Positions 1-9,497 of a DNA stretch of 15,624 nucleotides are shown piece after piece. Both the position numbers and the translations under genes were made by a program. The DNA comes from Hyphomicrobium_A sp039933175 (lineage in GTDB: Bacteria > Pseudomonadota > Alphaproteobacteria > Rhizobiales > Hyphomicrobiaceae), in assembly GCA_039933175.1 (NCBI GenBank), contig JBDTOR010000050.1, positions 1 through 15,624 on the forward strand. The letters are read 5' to 3'. How positions within the stretch are numbered: position 1 is the stretch's first letter; every line of letters starts with the position of its first letter. The notes below the pieces were generated by a model. That model searched no databases. It worked only from the letters and a program-made list of their open reading frames with translations, and had not been told where the DNA came from.

Positions 1-2781
1 CTAGGTCGGCGCGTCGCGGCCGAGTTTTTCGCTGCCGTCCAGCACACCCACCAGCTTTTTGCGGATCGTCTCCTGGCGCGTGTCGCTGTCGACCTTCTTG
101 CCGGTCAGGTCGGTCACGTAGAACACGTCAACCGCCTTCTCGCCGAAGGTCGTGATGTGCGCCGAGGTGATATCGAGCATCAAGTTGGAGAGCGTGCTCG
201 TCAGCTCGTACAGCAGGCCGGGGCGGTCGCGCCCGGCAACCTCGATCACCGTGAACTGATCCGACAGCGCGTTGTTGATGATGACGTCCGGCTCGACCGT
301 GAACGCCATCACGCGCCGCGGCGGCGGACCGCGCTCGGCGATCAGCGTGTCGAGCCAAGCATCGCCGCGCAGCAGGCGGCCGATAAGATCGCCGATGCGC
401 TTGCCGCGGCGTAATTCGTCCTCGTCGTCGTGGAAAGCGCGGTTAAGCAGGAACGTATCGAGCGCATAGCCATCGCGCGTCGTCATGATGTGGGCGCCGG
501 CGATGTTAGCCCCAGCCGCCGCACAGGCGCCGGCGAACAGGGCCAGCAGGCGCGGATGGTTCGGCGCCACGACGGTCAGCTCGGTAATTGCCGTGAAGGC
601 GTCGGTGCGCGTGTCGGTGGCGAGGTGCAGGCCTTCGTTTTCCGCGCGGCGTAGCAGCTTGGCGTGCTCGACGCGGCGCTGCTCGTCGGTACGCAGCCAG
701 TAGTCGGGGTAGTGCCGGTCGATGTAGCGGTCGACCTCGTCCCGCTTCCAGCCGGTGAGGTCGTGGCGCAGCGTCTCCTGCGCCTCGGACGTGCGCTGGC
801 TGCGTTTCACCTGCGTGTGTCCGCCGGCGACCAACGGCTCGGTCTCGTAGTACAGCGTGCGCAGCAGCTGCCCCTTCCAGCCGTTCCACACACCTGGGCC
901 CACGGCGCGAATGTCGGCGACCGTCAGCAGCAGCAGCAGCTTCAACCGCTCCGGGCTTTGCACCACGTCGGCGAAGTCGCGGATTGTCTTGGGGTCGGAA
1001 AGATCGCGGCTCTGAGCGATGTTGCTCATCGTCAGGTGCTGCTCGATCAACCAGACGACGGTCTCGGTCTCCGCCGGCGTCAGGCCGAGGCGCGGACACA
1101 ACTCGCGAGCGATGCGCGCGCCGACGATCGAGTGGTCCTCGATATAACCCTTGCCGATGTCATGCAGGAAGGCGGCGACATATAGGGCGCGCCGATTCTT
1201 GATGGTGCCGATGATCTCGGTCGACAGCGGCAGCTCATTGCTGGAGCCGCCGCGCTCGATGTCGGTGAGCATGCCGACGGTGCGCACGAGGTGCTCGTCG
1301 ACGGTGTAGCTGTGATACATGTTGAACTGCGTCATGCCGACGACGCGGCCGAACTGCGGCACGAAGCGACCCAGCACACCGGCCTCGTTCATGCGCCGCA
1401 GTGACATTTCAGGATTGGTGTCCCCCGTCACAAGCTCGACGAAGATGCGGTTGGCCTCGGGGTCATCGCGCAGCTTGTCGTCGATCAGCCGCCTGGACTG
1501 GCGCAGCAACCGGATCGCGTCGGGATGCAGGAACGAATTGGAAAGATGCGCCTCGGCGAAGAAGCGGATGAGGTTCACCGGATCGCGTTTAAACACGTCC
1601 TGGTCGGCGACATTCAACCGATCGTTGTCGATGCGAAAGTCGGTGCGCGTCCGCAACTGCCGCCGCTGCTTCCAGTTCAGAGGACGCAGGAAACGGCTCA
1701 GCCCGGGGGCCGATTTGAGCTGCTGCATCTCCAGAGCGGAGCAGAGGATCGTCGCCAGGTCGCCGACGTCCTTGGCAACGAGAAAGTAGTGCTTCATGAA
1801 GCGCTCGACCGCGATCAAGCCGCCGCGATCGTGGTAACCGAGTTGAGCAGCTAGCCACGGCTGCACGTCGAACGTCAGCACCTCCTCCGAGCGGCCGCTG
1901 AGGAAGTGCAGAAAGCAGCGGATGGTCCACAGAAAGTCTTCGCAGCGCCGGAAGGTCGCGACCTCCTCGGGGCGGAAGATGCCGGCGGCGACGGTCGCCG
2001 CGCCGACGCCCTGGCCATAGAGATATTTCGATAGCCAGTGCAGCGTGTGAAGGTCGCGCAGGCCGCCCTTGCCGTCCTTGACGTTGGGCTCCACCTTGTA
2101 GCGGCTCTCGCCCGTCACACGATGGCGCACATCGAGTTCGGCCATCTTGGCATCGATGAAGGCGCGCGCCGTACCGTGCACCACATGGGTGCGGAAACGC
2201 TCCTCGAACTCGCCGTAAAGCTGTCCGTCGCCGTGGATCATGCGGGCATCGAGCAGGGCCGTGCGCACGGTGACGTCGGCGCTCATCTTGATGCACTGGT
2301 CGACGGTGCGGGTCGCGTGCCCGACCTTGAAGCCGAGATCCCACAGAATGTAGAGCATGTACTCGGCGACGCTCTCGCCCCACGCCGTCTTTTTGTAGGG
2401 AAGCAGGAACAGCAGGTCGATATCGGAGCCGGGGGCGAGCAGCGAGCGGCCGTAGCCGCCGGTAGCGACGATTGCCATGCGCTCGGCGTCCGACGGATTG
2501 GTCGCCCGGTAAACGTGCGCGACTGTGTAGTCGTAGAGGACGCGGATCAGCTCGTCCTGGAATTGCGACAGCCCGGCAGCACAACGGCGGCCGCTGTGGT
2601 CGGCCTCGAGCTGGCGGCGGGCCGAGGCGCGTGCATCGGCGACCAGCGCCTTCAGCCGTTCGATCATGGCGCCGCGCGCTTTGGCAGCATCATCGCCGTT
2701 AGCGCGGAAATTCGCCGTCAACTCCGCGCGCAGCTCGCGAGAGTCGAAATAGGGCGCGGTCTTTTGGATGGCTGTATCCAT
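1..2781 (-). CDS. glnD: Bifunctional [protein-PII] uridylyltransferase / uridylyl-removing enzyme GlnD
   Basis: Cytoplasmic nitrogen sensor that adds UMP to PII proteins (GlnB/GlnK) when glutamine is low and removes it when glutamine is high. The 926-residue length is normal for alphaproteobacterial GlnD. Domains in order: a nucleotidyltransferase domain with GGYGR at 108-112 and the metal-binding pair D120/D122 in GSDIDLLF; a GlnD central region with the KDGKGGLRDLH signature near 235-245; an HD hydrolase domain with H497, the HD pair H540-D541 in LHDIGKG, and QH at 581-582; then two C-terminal ACT domains (about 732-810 and 842-915, the second with AGRDRPGLLYEL) that bind glutamine. All catalytic motifs look intact. 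The stop codon is the first three bases of the window, so the gene is complete. It starts 26 bp after the mutS stop on the same strand and is probably co-transcribed with mutS. Identification is very secure. Confidence 0.97.
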   Translation of the reverse strand: MDTAIQKTAPYFDSRELRAELTANFRANGDDAAKARGAMIERLKALVADARASARRQLEADHSGRRCAAGLSQFQDELIRVLYDYTVAHVYRATNPSDAERMAIVATGGYGRSLLAPGSDIDLLFLLPYKKTAWGESVAEYMLYILWDLGFKVGHATRTVDQCIKMSADVTVRTALLDARMIHGDGQLYGEFEERFRTHVVHGTARAFIDAKMAELDVRHRVTGESRYKVEPNVKDGKGGLRDLHTLHWLSKYLYGQGVGAATVAAGIFRPEEVATFRRCEDFLWTIRCFLHFLSGRSEEVLTFDVQPWLAAQLGYHDRGGLIAVERFMKHYFLVAKDVGDLATILCSALEMQQLKSAPGLSRFLRPLNWKQRRQLRTRTDFRIDNDRLNVADQDVFKRDPVNLIRFFAEAHLSNSFLHPDAIRLLRQSRRLIDDKLRDDPEANRIFVELVTGDTNPEMSLRRMNEAGVLGRFVPQFGRVVGMTQFNMYHSYTVDEHLVRTVGMLTDIERGGSSNELPLSTEIIGTIKNRRALYVAAFLHDIGKGYIEDHSIVGARIARELCPRLGLTPAETETVVWLIEQHLTMSNIAQSRDLSDPKTIRDFADVVQSPERLKLLLLLTVADIRAVGPGVWNGWKGQLLRTLYYETEPLVAGGHTQVKRSQRTSEAQETLRHDLTGWKRDEVDRYIDRHYPDYWLRTDEQRRVEHAKLLRRAENEGLHLATDTRTDAFTAITELTVVAPNHPRLLALFAGACAAAGANIAGAHIMTTRDGYALDTFLLNRAFHDDEDELRRGKRIGDLIGRLLRGDAWLDTLIAERGPPPRRVMAFTVEPDVIINNALSDQFTVIEVAGRDRPGLLYELTSTLSNLMLDITSAHITTFGEKAVDVFYVTDLTGKKVDSDTRQETIRKKLVGVLDGSEKLGRDAPT

Positions 2782-2807
2782 GCTGCAGGCTAACCGTGGT
2801 CCCTTAA

Positions 2808-5732
2808 TTAGCGTTCCGGTTCGGAGCCGCCTTGGCGCAACGCCTTGAGGCGATAGACGGCGTCCAGCGCCGCTCGTGGGCTCAGGTCATCCGGCTTCAA
2901 TGCATCGACCGCCTGCTCGACCAGCGATGGGCCGGCGGGCTCGGCGGCCGCTGGCGTGCGGCTTACCGCAAACAGAGGCAGCTCGTCGAGGCCGCCGTTG
3001 CGCGCATGCTTGCGGCTCTCGGTCTTCTCCAGCAGTGTCAGCACCTCGCGCGCCCGTCCCACCACCTGATCGGGCAGCCCTGCCAGCTTGGCAACCTGGA
3101 TACCATACGAGCGATCGGCGGCGCCCGGCTTCACCTTGTGCAGGAAGACGATCTCGTCGTGCCACTCGCGCACGTCGATGGTCACGTTGGCGACCCCGGC
3201 GAGGCGGCGGGCAAGCGCCGTCAGCTCATGGTAGTGCGTGGCAAACAACGCGCGGGCGCCGAGCACGTCGTGCAGGAACTCCACCGTCGCCCAGGCGATC
3301 GACAGGCCGTCGAAGGTTGCCGTGCCGCGGCCGATCTCGTCGAGAATGACTAAAGACCGGTCGCTCGCCTGATTGAGGATGGCGGCCGTCTCGACCATCT
3401 CGACCATGAACGTCGAGCGGCCGCGCGCCAGATCGTCGGAGGCGCCGACGCGGCTGAACAGCCTGTCGAGTGCGCCGATGGTCGCCGAACGCGCCGGCAC
3501 GTACGAGCCCATCTGCGCCAGCACGGCGATCAGCGCGTTCTGGCGCAGGAACGTCGACTTGCCGGCCATGTTAGGTCCGGTAACCAGCCAGATGCGCCCG
3601 GCGGCGGTGTCCTCGCCCGCCGACGCTTCGCCGCCGCCGAGCACGCAATCGTTCTCGATGAAGGAGCCGGCCTTGGCGGCTTTCAGCGCCTGCTCGACGA
3701 CCGGGTGGCGGCCGCCGCGAATTTCAAACACCGGGCTGCTGTCGACCACGGGACGCGTGTAGCTTTCGCTGCGCGCCAGCTCGGCGAGACCCGCAGTGGC
3801 GTCGAGCTCGGCCAAGGCGGCGGCGATGCGGCCGAGACCGCGGTGCTCGCGCTCGATCGCCGTTGCCAGCTCGGCGAATATTTCCTGCTCCAGGCTCAGT
3901 GCGCGCTCGCTGGCCGACGCAATGCGTCCCTCGATGTCAATCAGCTCGACCGTCGAGAAGCGCACCGCATTTGCCATGGTCTGCCGGTGGCGGAACTCTG
4001 CCGACAGCGGCGCCTCCAGCAGCGGCTTGGCATTGCCCTGCGTCACCTCAATGAAAAAGCCGAGGATGTTGTTGTGGCGCACCTTCAGAGACTTGACGCC
4101 GGTGCGCTCAACGTACCGCGCTTCGAGGCCGGCCATCACGCCGCGGCCGTCCTCCTTCAGGCGACGCGCCTCGTCGAACTCCGGCCGATAGCCCTGCCGC
4201 ACGAACCCGCCATCGCGCTTGAGATGCGGCGGATCATCCACGAGCGCCGCCGCCAGCGCCATTTGCAGGGCCGTATCGACTGCGCGCAGCTCACCCGAGA
4301 CGCGGCTCAGCTCCTCGGGCAGGCCCATTCCTGCGCCCTCGTCGGCCAGCAAAACCGCACAGCGCGACGCCGCGGCGAGCCCGTCGCGCACCGCCGCCAG
4401 ATCGCGCGGCGAGCCCCGCCCGAAGCCGAGCCGCGACACGGCACGCGCAATGTCGGGTGCCGACTTAAGCGCGGCGCGCAGATCGGCCCGCAGCGTCTCC
4501 TGATCGATGAGGAAGCCGACGGCATCGAGCCGGCAATTGATGCGCGTCACGTCCCGAAGCGGGCTGGCTAGGCGCGCCGCCAGCTCCCGCGCGCCGGCGC
4601 CGGTTACGGTGCGGTCGATGGCGGCGAGCAGGCTGCCCTGCTTCTCGCCGGACACCGATCGCACCAGCTCCAGGCTAGCGCGGCTGGCGGCATCGATGAG
4701 AAGTATGGCGTCGGAGCCAGAGCGCTTCGGAGCCCGCAGCGACGGCGCTCGCCCCATCTGCGTCAGCTCGACGTATTTCAGCGCCGCCCCGATCGCCGCC
4801 AGCTCCGGCCGCGTGAAGCTGCCGAAGCCGCCCAGCTCGGATACCTTCAGGTGCTTCTTGAGGTTCGACTCACCGGCGAGACTGTCGAAGTAAGCGCCCG
4901 GTACCGGCGTCGCCGCGGCGCCGACACGGCCGATCCATGCCCGCAGCTCCGCATCGGCCAGCAGCGCATCGGGGACAATGACCTCGCCGGGAGAGAGCCG
5001 CGCCAGCTCGCCGGGCAAGTCGGCGCCGGTGACCTCTCCGACCTCGAACTCGCCTGTCGAGATGTCAATCGAGGCCAGCCCCAGCACCGCCTGGGCTTGC
5101 AGTACGTTGCCTTCGCCGTGGCCGCCGGCCCGGTACAGCGCCGTTAGATAGTTGCGCGCCTTGGAATCGAGCAGCGTGTCCTCGGTGATCGTGCCGGGCG
5201 TGACGAGGCGCACGACATCGCGGCGCACGACCGCCTTGGCGCCGCGCTTGCGCGCTTCGGCCGGATCCTCCAGCTGCTCGGCAACGGCGACGCGGTGCCC
5301 GGCCTTGATCAGGCGCTGCAGATATTCGTCGGCGCGATGGATGGGCACACCGCACATGGGAATGTCCTGGCCCAGGTGCTTGCCGCGCTTGGTCAGCACG
5401 ATGCCGAGCGTCGCCGAAGCCGCCACCGCGTCGTCGAAGAACAGCTCGTAGAAATCGCCCATGCGATACCAGAGCAGGCTGTCGGGGTTGGCGGCCTTGA
5501 TCTCAAGGAATTGCGCCATCGACGGCGACGCTTCACCAACCGGCGCCGATTCGACGGCCGGCGTAAGCGCGACAGATAGCGCCGGCGCCTCAACCACCCA
5601 AGTCGCAGCGCCTGCGCGCTCGTCGGCGGGCGTGCCTATCGCCTCATCCGCCGGGGCGGCCGCCAATTGTTTCGTTCGTGTCCGCTTGCCCGCCATCGGC
5701 GGCCGTCCCCCAGTGCGCAGGCCAGTCATCAT
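2808..5732 (-). CDS. mutS: DNA mismatch repair ATPase MutS
   Basis: Recognises mispaired or small looped bases and starts methyl-independent or MutL-dependent repair. The mismatch-binding domain I begins near residue 70 and carries the Phe-X-Glu mismatch wedge in GDFYELF (F94, E96). The lever/clamp domains follow, then the ABC-type ATPase with Walker A GPNMAGKST at 719-727, Walker B LDEIGRGT with D798/E799, and ATHYHEL further on. At 974 residues it is longer than the roughly 850-910 usual for MutS. The excess is an Ala/Glu-rich, low-complexity N-terminal extension of about 70 residues. Numbering uses the ATG at 5732, which has no visible Shine-Dalgarno. An in-frame ATG at 5696 (residue 13) has GGGGGA about 9 bases upstream and may be the true start. 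The gene lies directly upstream of glnD and diverges from maeB. Confidence 0.97.
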   Translation of the reverse strand: MMTGLRTGGRPPMAGKRTRTKQLAAAPADEAIGTPADERAGAATWVVEAPALSVALTPAVESAPVGEASPSMAQFLEIKAANPDSLLWYRMGDFYELFFDDAVAASATLGIVLTKRGKHLGQDIPMCGVPIHRADEYLQRLIKAGHRVAVAEQLEDPAEARKRGAKAVVRRDVVRLVTPGTITEDTLLDSKARNYLTALYRAGGHGEGNVLQAQAVLGLASIDISTGEFEVGEVTGADLPGELARLSPGEVIVPDALLADAELRAWIGRVGAAATPVPGAYFDSLAGESNLKKHLKVSELGGFGSFTRPELAAIGAALKYVELTQMGRAPSLRAPKRSGSDAILLIDAASRASLELVRSVSGEKQGSLLAAIDRTVTGAGARELAARLASPLRDVTRINCRLDAVGFLIDQETLRADLRAALKSAPDIARAVSRLGFGRGSPRDLAAVRDGLAAASRCAVLLADEGAGMGLPEELSRVSGELRAVDTALQMALAAALVDDPPHLKRDGGFVRQGYRPEFDEARRLKEDGRGVMAGLEARYVERTGVKSLKVRHNNILGFFIEVTQGNAKPLLEAPLSAEFRHRQTMANAVRFSTVELIDIEGRIASASERALSLEQEIFAELATAIEREHRGLGRIAAALAELDATAGLAELARSESYTRPVVDSSPVFEIRGGRHPVVEQALKAAKAGSFIENDCVLGGGEASAGEDTAAGRIWLVTGPNMAGKSTFLRQNALIAVLAQMGSYVPARSATIGALDRLFSRVGASDDLARGRSTFMVEMVETAAILNQASDRSLVILDEIGRGTATFDGLSIAWATVEFLHDVLGARALFATHYHELTALARRLAGVANVTIDVREWHDEIVFLHKVKPGAADRSYGIQVAKLAGLPDQVVGRAREVLTLLEKTESRKHARNGGLDELPLFAVSRTPAAAEPAGPSLVEQAVDALKPDDLSPRAALDAVYRLKALRQGGSEPER

Positions 5733-5766
5733 TGCCCGGGCACGATAGCGGCCTCACTCCGTGGGT

Positions 5767-5786
5767 CAAACGCGCGGCGGCGTTTG
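5767..5786. promoter_or_regulatory. Inverted repeat in the mutS/maeB divergent promoter region
   Basis: CAAACGC (5767-5773) and GCGTTTG (5780-5786) form a perfect 7-bp inverted repeat around a 6-bp spacer. It lies in the 143-bp gap between divergent mutS and maeB. No run of T follows, so an operator is more likely than a terminator. The cognate regulator is unknown. Confidence 0.35.
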
Positions 5787-5875
5787 TTCACCAGCAGGAT
5801 CGCCATTCGCGCCAATTGATTGTTCCGGCGTCTTCACAAGCCTATGTTGCGCCAGGTTTCACCGGACAACCGCCC

Positions 5876-8158
5876 ATGACGACGCAGAAAAGCTCGAAGG
5901 CCGCGCAGGCGCAGTTCACCGACCAGGAAGCGCTGCAATTCCACGCGCAGGGCAAGCCCGGCAAGCTCGAGATCACGCCCACCAAGCCGCTGACCACCCA
6001 GCGCGATCTGTCGCTCGCGTATTCGCCCGGCGTCGCCGTGCCGGTACACGCCATCGCGCAGGATCCGGCCACCGTCTACGACTACACCAGCAAGGGCAAC
6101 CTAGTCGCTGTGGTCTCCAACGGCACGGCCATCCTCGGCCTCGGCAATCTCGGCGCGCTGGCGGCCAAGCCGGTGATGGAGGGCAAAGCGGCGCTATTCA
6201 AGCGCTTCGCCGACATCGATTCCATCGACCTACTTGTCGACACCGAGGACACCGAGCAGTTCATCAACTCGGTGCGCTATCTCGGCCCATCGTTCGGCGG
6301 CATAAACCTTGAAGACATCCGGGCGCCGGACTGTTTCATCATCGAGCAGCGTCTGAAGGAGCTGCTCGACATCCCGGTCTTCCACGACGATCAGCATGGC
6401 ACAGCGATCATCGCGGCCGCCGGCCTAATCAACGCCATCGAGCTGACCGGACGCGATCTAATGAGCTGCAAGCTCGTCGTCAACGGCGCTGGCGCGGCCG
6501 GCATCGCCTGCCTCGAGCTGGCGGTGTCGATGGGCATTCCCAAGACGAACGTCATCCTGTGCGACACCAAGGGGGTCGTCTACCAGGGCCGCAAGGACGG
6601 CATGAACCAGTGGAAGTCGGCCTACGCGGTGAAGACCAAGGCGCGCACGCTGGCCGACGCGCTCGACGGCGCCGACGCGCTGTTCGGCCTCTCCGTGAAA
6701 GGCGCCGTGACGCAGGACATGGTGCGCTCGATGGCACCCAGGCCCATCATCTTCGCCATGGCCAACCCCGATCCAGAAATCACGCCGGAGGAGGTGCACG
6801 CCGTGCGCGACGACGCCATCGTGGCGACCGGCCGTTCCGACTACCCGAACCAGATCAACAACGTCCTCGGCTTTCCGTTCATCTTCCGCGGCGCGCTCGA
6901 CGTGCAGGCCTCGACCATCAACGAGGCGATGAAGATCGCCGCCGCCGAGGCGCTCGCCAAGCTGGCGCGTGCCGAAGTGCCCGATCAGGTCGCCGCCGCC
7001 TTCCACGGGCGCCGCCCGACGTTTGGGCCCGAGTACATCATTCCCGCACCGTTCGATCCGCGCCTCATCGTCGAAATCCCTACGGCAATCGCCAAGGCGG
7101 CGATGGATAGCGGCGTCGCCCGCAAGCCGATCGTCGACATGGACGCTTACGTGGCGCGGCTCAAAGGTCGGCTCGACCCGCTCGCCGGCTGGCTGCAATC
7201 GACGTTCAGCGCCGTGCGCCTTGATCCCAAACGGGTCGTCTTCGCCGAAGCCGAGGATCCCGCGGTGATCCGCGCCGCGCACAGCTACTTCACGCAGGGC
7301 TTCGGCGTGCCAATCCTCATTGGCTCGGCCGATGTGGTGCGCGAGCAGTTCCGCGCCCTCGGCATGGTCTTGCGCCCCGAGTACGAGCTGATCGACTCGC
7401 GCAAATCATCGAACTTGGAAGAGTTCGCCGATTTCCTCTACGCCCGACTGCAGCGGCGCGGCTACCTGAAGCGCGATTGCCAGCGGCTCGTCGCCAACGA
7501 GCGCAACATCTTCGGCGCCCTGATGGTGGCGCACGGACACGCGGACGCTCTCGTTTCTGGCGTCACCCGCAACTGGACCAGCGTCTACGACGACGTGCAG
7601 CGCGTGCTCGATCCCGAGCCCGGACGCAATGTCATCGGCATCTCGCTATCGCTGTTGCGCGGGCGCGCTGTGCTTATCGCCGACACCAGCGTGCACGACA
7701 TGCCATCGGCCGACCAGCTCGCCAACATCGCGACAGAAGCCGCCCGGGCGGCACGCAACTTCGGCATGGAGCCGCGCGTCGCACTACTCGCTTATTCCAC
7801 CTTCGGGCAGCCGCGCGGCGAACGTTCCGACCAGGTGCGCGAGGCGGTGGCGATCCTCGACGAGCGGCAGGTCGACTTCGAGTACGATGGCGACATGGCT
7901 GCCGATGTCGCGCTCAACCGCGACCTGATGCGGCACTATCCGTTCTGCCGTCTGTCGGACACCGCCAACGTGCTGATCATGCCCGCCTTCCACGCCGCGT
8001 CCATCTCGACCAACATGTTGAAGGAGCTGGGGGGCGCTACGGTCATCGGCCCGATCCTCGTCGGCCTGTCACAATCCGTGCAGATCTGCGGGTTCGGGGC
8101 CAAGGACAGCGATATCGTCAACATGGCGGCCATTGCCGCCTACGACGCCGGTCGCTAG
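5876..8158 (+). CDS. maeB: NADP-dependent malic enzyme, MaeB type with C-terminal phosphotransacetylase-like domain
   Basis: Oxidatively decarboxylates malate to pyruvate in the cytoplasm, supplying pyruvate and NADPH during growth on C4 acids. The 760-residue length is typical of the fused MaeB class. Residues about 15-430 are the malic enzyme: YSPGVA near 49-54, K98 in AKPVMEGK, the metal-ligand region LEDI at 145-148, FHDDQHGTA at 169-177, and the nucleotide-binding GAGAAGIA at 204-211. Residues about 450-755 resemble phosphate acetyl/butyryltransferase. In family members this domain is mostly regulatory (acetyl-CoA effects) and not catalytic. The ATG at 5876 is chosen because the protein then begins at the family's usual N-terminus (MTTQKSSKAA) and has a GGA about 9 bases upstream. 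The frame is open further upstream but with unrelated residues. It converges on phaZ with only 11 bp between stop codons. Confidence 0.95.
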   Translation: MTTQKSSKAAQAQFTDQEALQFHAQGKPGKLEITPTKPLTTQRDLSLAYSPGVAVPVHAIAQDPATVYDYTSKGNLVAVVSNGTAILGLGNLGALAAKPVMEGKAALFKRFADIDSIDLLVDTEDTEQFINSVRYLGPSFGGINLEDIRAPDCFIIEQRLKELLDIPVFHDDQHGTAIIAAAGLINAIELTGRDLMSCKLVVNGAGAAGIACLELAVSMGIPKTNVILCDTKGVVYQGRKDGMNQWKSAYAVKTKARTLADALDGADALFGLSVKGAVTQDMVRSMAPRPIIFAMANPDPEITPEEVHAVRDDAIVATGRSDYPNQINNVLGFPFIFRGALDVQASTINEAMKIAAAEALAKLARAEVPDQVAAAFHGRRPTFGPEYIIPAPFDPRLIVEIPTAIAKAAMDSGVARKPIVDMDAYVARLKGRLDPLAGWLQSTFSAVRLDPKRVVFAEAEDPAVIRAAHSYFTQGFGVPILIGSADVVREQFRALGMVLRPEYELIDSRKSSNLEEFADFLYARLQRRGYLKRDCQRLVANERNIFGALMVAHGHADALVSGVTRNWTSVYDDVQRVLDPEPGRNVIGISLSLLRGRAVLIADTSVHDMPSADQLANIATEAARAARNFGMEPRVALLAYSTFGQPRGERSDQVREAVAILDERQVDFEYDGDMAADVALNRDLMRHYPFCRLSDTANVLIMPAFHAASISTNMLKELGGATVIGPILVGLSQSVQICGFGAKDSDIVNMAAIAAYDAGR

Positions 8159-8169
8159 AGGCGCCGCGC

Positions 8170-9384
8170 TCAGTCGCTGGCGAGGATGAGATTGCGCACG
8201 ATCGGGTAGACCTGCCCTTCCCACTTGCGGCCACTGAACACGCCATAGTGGCCGACGCCGGCCTGCATGTGGTGGCGCTTCATGTGCGGGCGCAGACCGG
8301 TGCACAGGTCGTGCGCCGAGGCTGTCTGGCCCAGCGCGCAGATGTCGTCGCGCTCGCCCTCGACGGTCAGCAAGGCCGTCTTGCGGATTGCCTTCAGGTC
8401 GACCGGCTGGCCCTTGAAGGTCAGCTCGCCCTTCGGCAGCCGCCACTCCTGGAACACCCAGCTCACGGTCTCGAGGTAGAACTCCGCCGCCAGATCGAGC
8501 ACGGCGAAATACTCATCGTAGAAGGCCTTGATGACCTGCGCTTTTTCGTGCTCGCCGTTGCGCAGGTGCTCGTAGAGTTCCTGATGTGCGTTGTAGTGGC
8601 GGTTGACGTTCATCGACACGAACGCCGTGAGCTGCACGAAGCCGGGGTAGACCATGCGGCGGGCGCCGGGATACTTCCACGGCACGCGGGCAATGAGATT
8701 GCGCTCGAACCAGCTCATCGGCTTGCTGGTGGCAAGCTTGTTGACCTTGGTCGGGTTGACGCGCGTATCGATGGGGCCCGCCATCAGCGTCATGCTCGCG
8801 GGCTGTGCCGGATTGCCGTTGGCCGCCATCACGGCGACGGCGGCAAGCGCCTGCACGCACGGCTGACACACTGCGACGAGATGCGAGCCGGGGCCCAGCT
8901 TCTCCATGAACTTGATGAGGTAGTCGACATAGTCGTCGAACCCGAAGGCACCAGCTTCGAGCGGCACGTCGCGCGCGTTGTGCCAGTCGGTGATGTAGAC
9001 GTCGTTGTCCGGCAGAAGCGTGCGAACGGTGTTCCGCAGCAGTGTGGCGAAGTGGCCCGACAGCGGCGCCACGACCAGCACGCGCGGCTGCGGGATGTCG
9101 ATATCCTTCTTGAACCGCAGCAGGGTGCCGAACGGCAGCGTCAGCACCGCCTCTTCGGTCACCTCAACCTCGCGGTTACCTACCGTGACGGCCGGAATAC
9201 CGTACTCGGGGCGGGCATGGGACAGCCCGGCGCGGGCGATCAGCTCGTAGGCGGCGGACAGGTTCCGAACGATGGGGACATTGCTCTGGGCGCCCCAGGC
9301 ACCGAGCATCGCGAGCGATTGGCGGGCCAGGGTCTTGGCCGGCTCGATCATGTCGTTGTGGGCTTGATAGGCGAGGTAAAGCAT
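8170..9384 (-). CDS. phaZ: Intracellular poly(3-hydroxybutyrate) depolymerase PhaZ
   Basis: Hydrolyses intracellular PHB granules to release stored carbon. The 404-residue alpha/beta hydrolase has no signal peptide, and its overall sequence matches the short-chain-length intracellular depolymerase family (N-terminus MLYLAYQAHNDM, C-terminal PHB_depo domain). The nucleophile elbow is VCQPCVQAL with cysteine (C173) where most hydrolases have serine; a catalytic cysteine is characteristic of the Ralstonia PhaZa1 group. The rest of the triad is plausibly D346 in GERDDICA and H379 in GVGHYGVFSG. The start at 9384 gives the canonical N-terminus, although the upstream Shine-Dalgarno is weak. Divergent from the GST gene. 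The shared 157-bp gap contains TGC/GCA repeats that fit PhaR control. Confidence 0.94.
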   Translation of the reverse strand: MLYLAYQAHNDMIEPAKTLARQSLAMLGAWGAQSNVPIVRNLSAAYELIARAGLSHARPEYGIPAVTVGNREVEVTEEAVLTLPFGTLLRFKKDIDIPQPRVLVVAPLSGHFATLLRNTVRTLLPDNDVYITDWHNARDVPLEAGAFGFDDYVDYLIKFMEKLGPGSHLVAVCQPCVQALAAVAVMAANGNPAQPASMTLMAGPIDTRVNPTKVNKLATSKPMSWFERNLIARVPWKYPGARRMVYPGFVQLTAFVSMNVNRHYNAHQELYEHLRNGEHEKAQVIKAFYDEYFAVLDLAAEFYLETVSWVFQEWRLPKGELTFKGQPVDLKAIRKTALLTVEGERDDICALGQTASAHDLCTGLRPHMKRHHMQAGVGHYGVFSGRKWEGQVYPIVRNLILASD

Positions 9385-9423
9385 CTAGTCTCATTGTTGC
9401 TGTGACGCTCAGCGGGCCGAAAC

Positions 9424-9497
9424 TTTGCAACAGCCTATTGTGCACCGCACAAACGCTAGTGCATCCTAGGGCGGTGAGCGAGCGTTTTTTTGCAACA
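9424..9497. repeat. TTTGCAACA direct repeat in the phaZ/GST intergenic region
   Basis: TTTGCAACA occurs at 9424-9432 and again at 9489-9497. A reversed partial copy, TGTTGC, lies at 9395-9400 just upstream of the phaZ start. The copies flank the central TGC-N3-GCA inverted repeat, making this gap a cluster of TGC/GCA motifs of the sort reported for PhaR binding. Function is inferred. Confidence 0.35.
9438..9452. promoter_or_regulatory. Perfect inverted repeat TTGTGC-ACC-GCACAA, candidate PhaR operator
   Basis: Six-base arms around a 3-base spacer give TGC-N3-GCA at the core, 54 bp upstream of phaZ and 90 bp upstream of the GST start. In Paracoccus and related alphaproteobacteria the PHA repressor PhaR binds TGC-rich sites of this kind (from memory of the literature). 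The link to PhaR is an inference from the motif and the neighbouring phaZ. Confidence 0.45.

Noticed and set aside
3705..4571. 288-codon plus-strand frame inside mutS
   Set aside because: It is antisense to conserved MutS core domains and has no independent start signal or family motif.
8159..8169. Bidirectional terminator between maeB and phaZ
   Set aside because: The gap is only 11 bp and no hairpin with a T-run was visible on either strand.
7477..9405. 642-codon plus-strand open frame across the end of maeB and all of phaZ
   Set aside because: It is out of frame with maeB and antisense to phaZ, both strongly supported by motifs. Its Arg/Ala/His-rich composition is typical of a shadow frame in GC-rich DNA.
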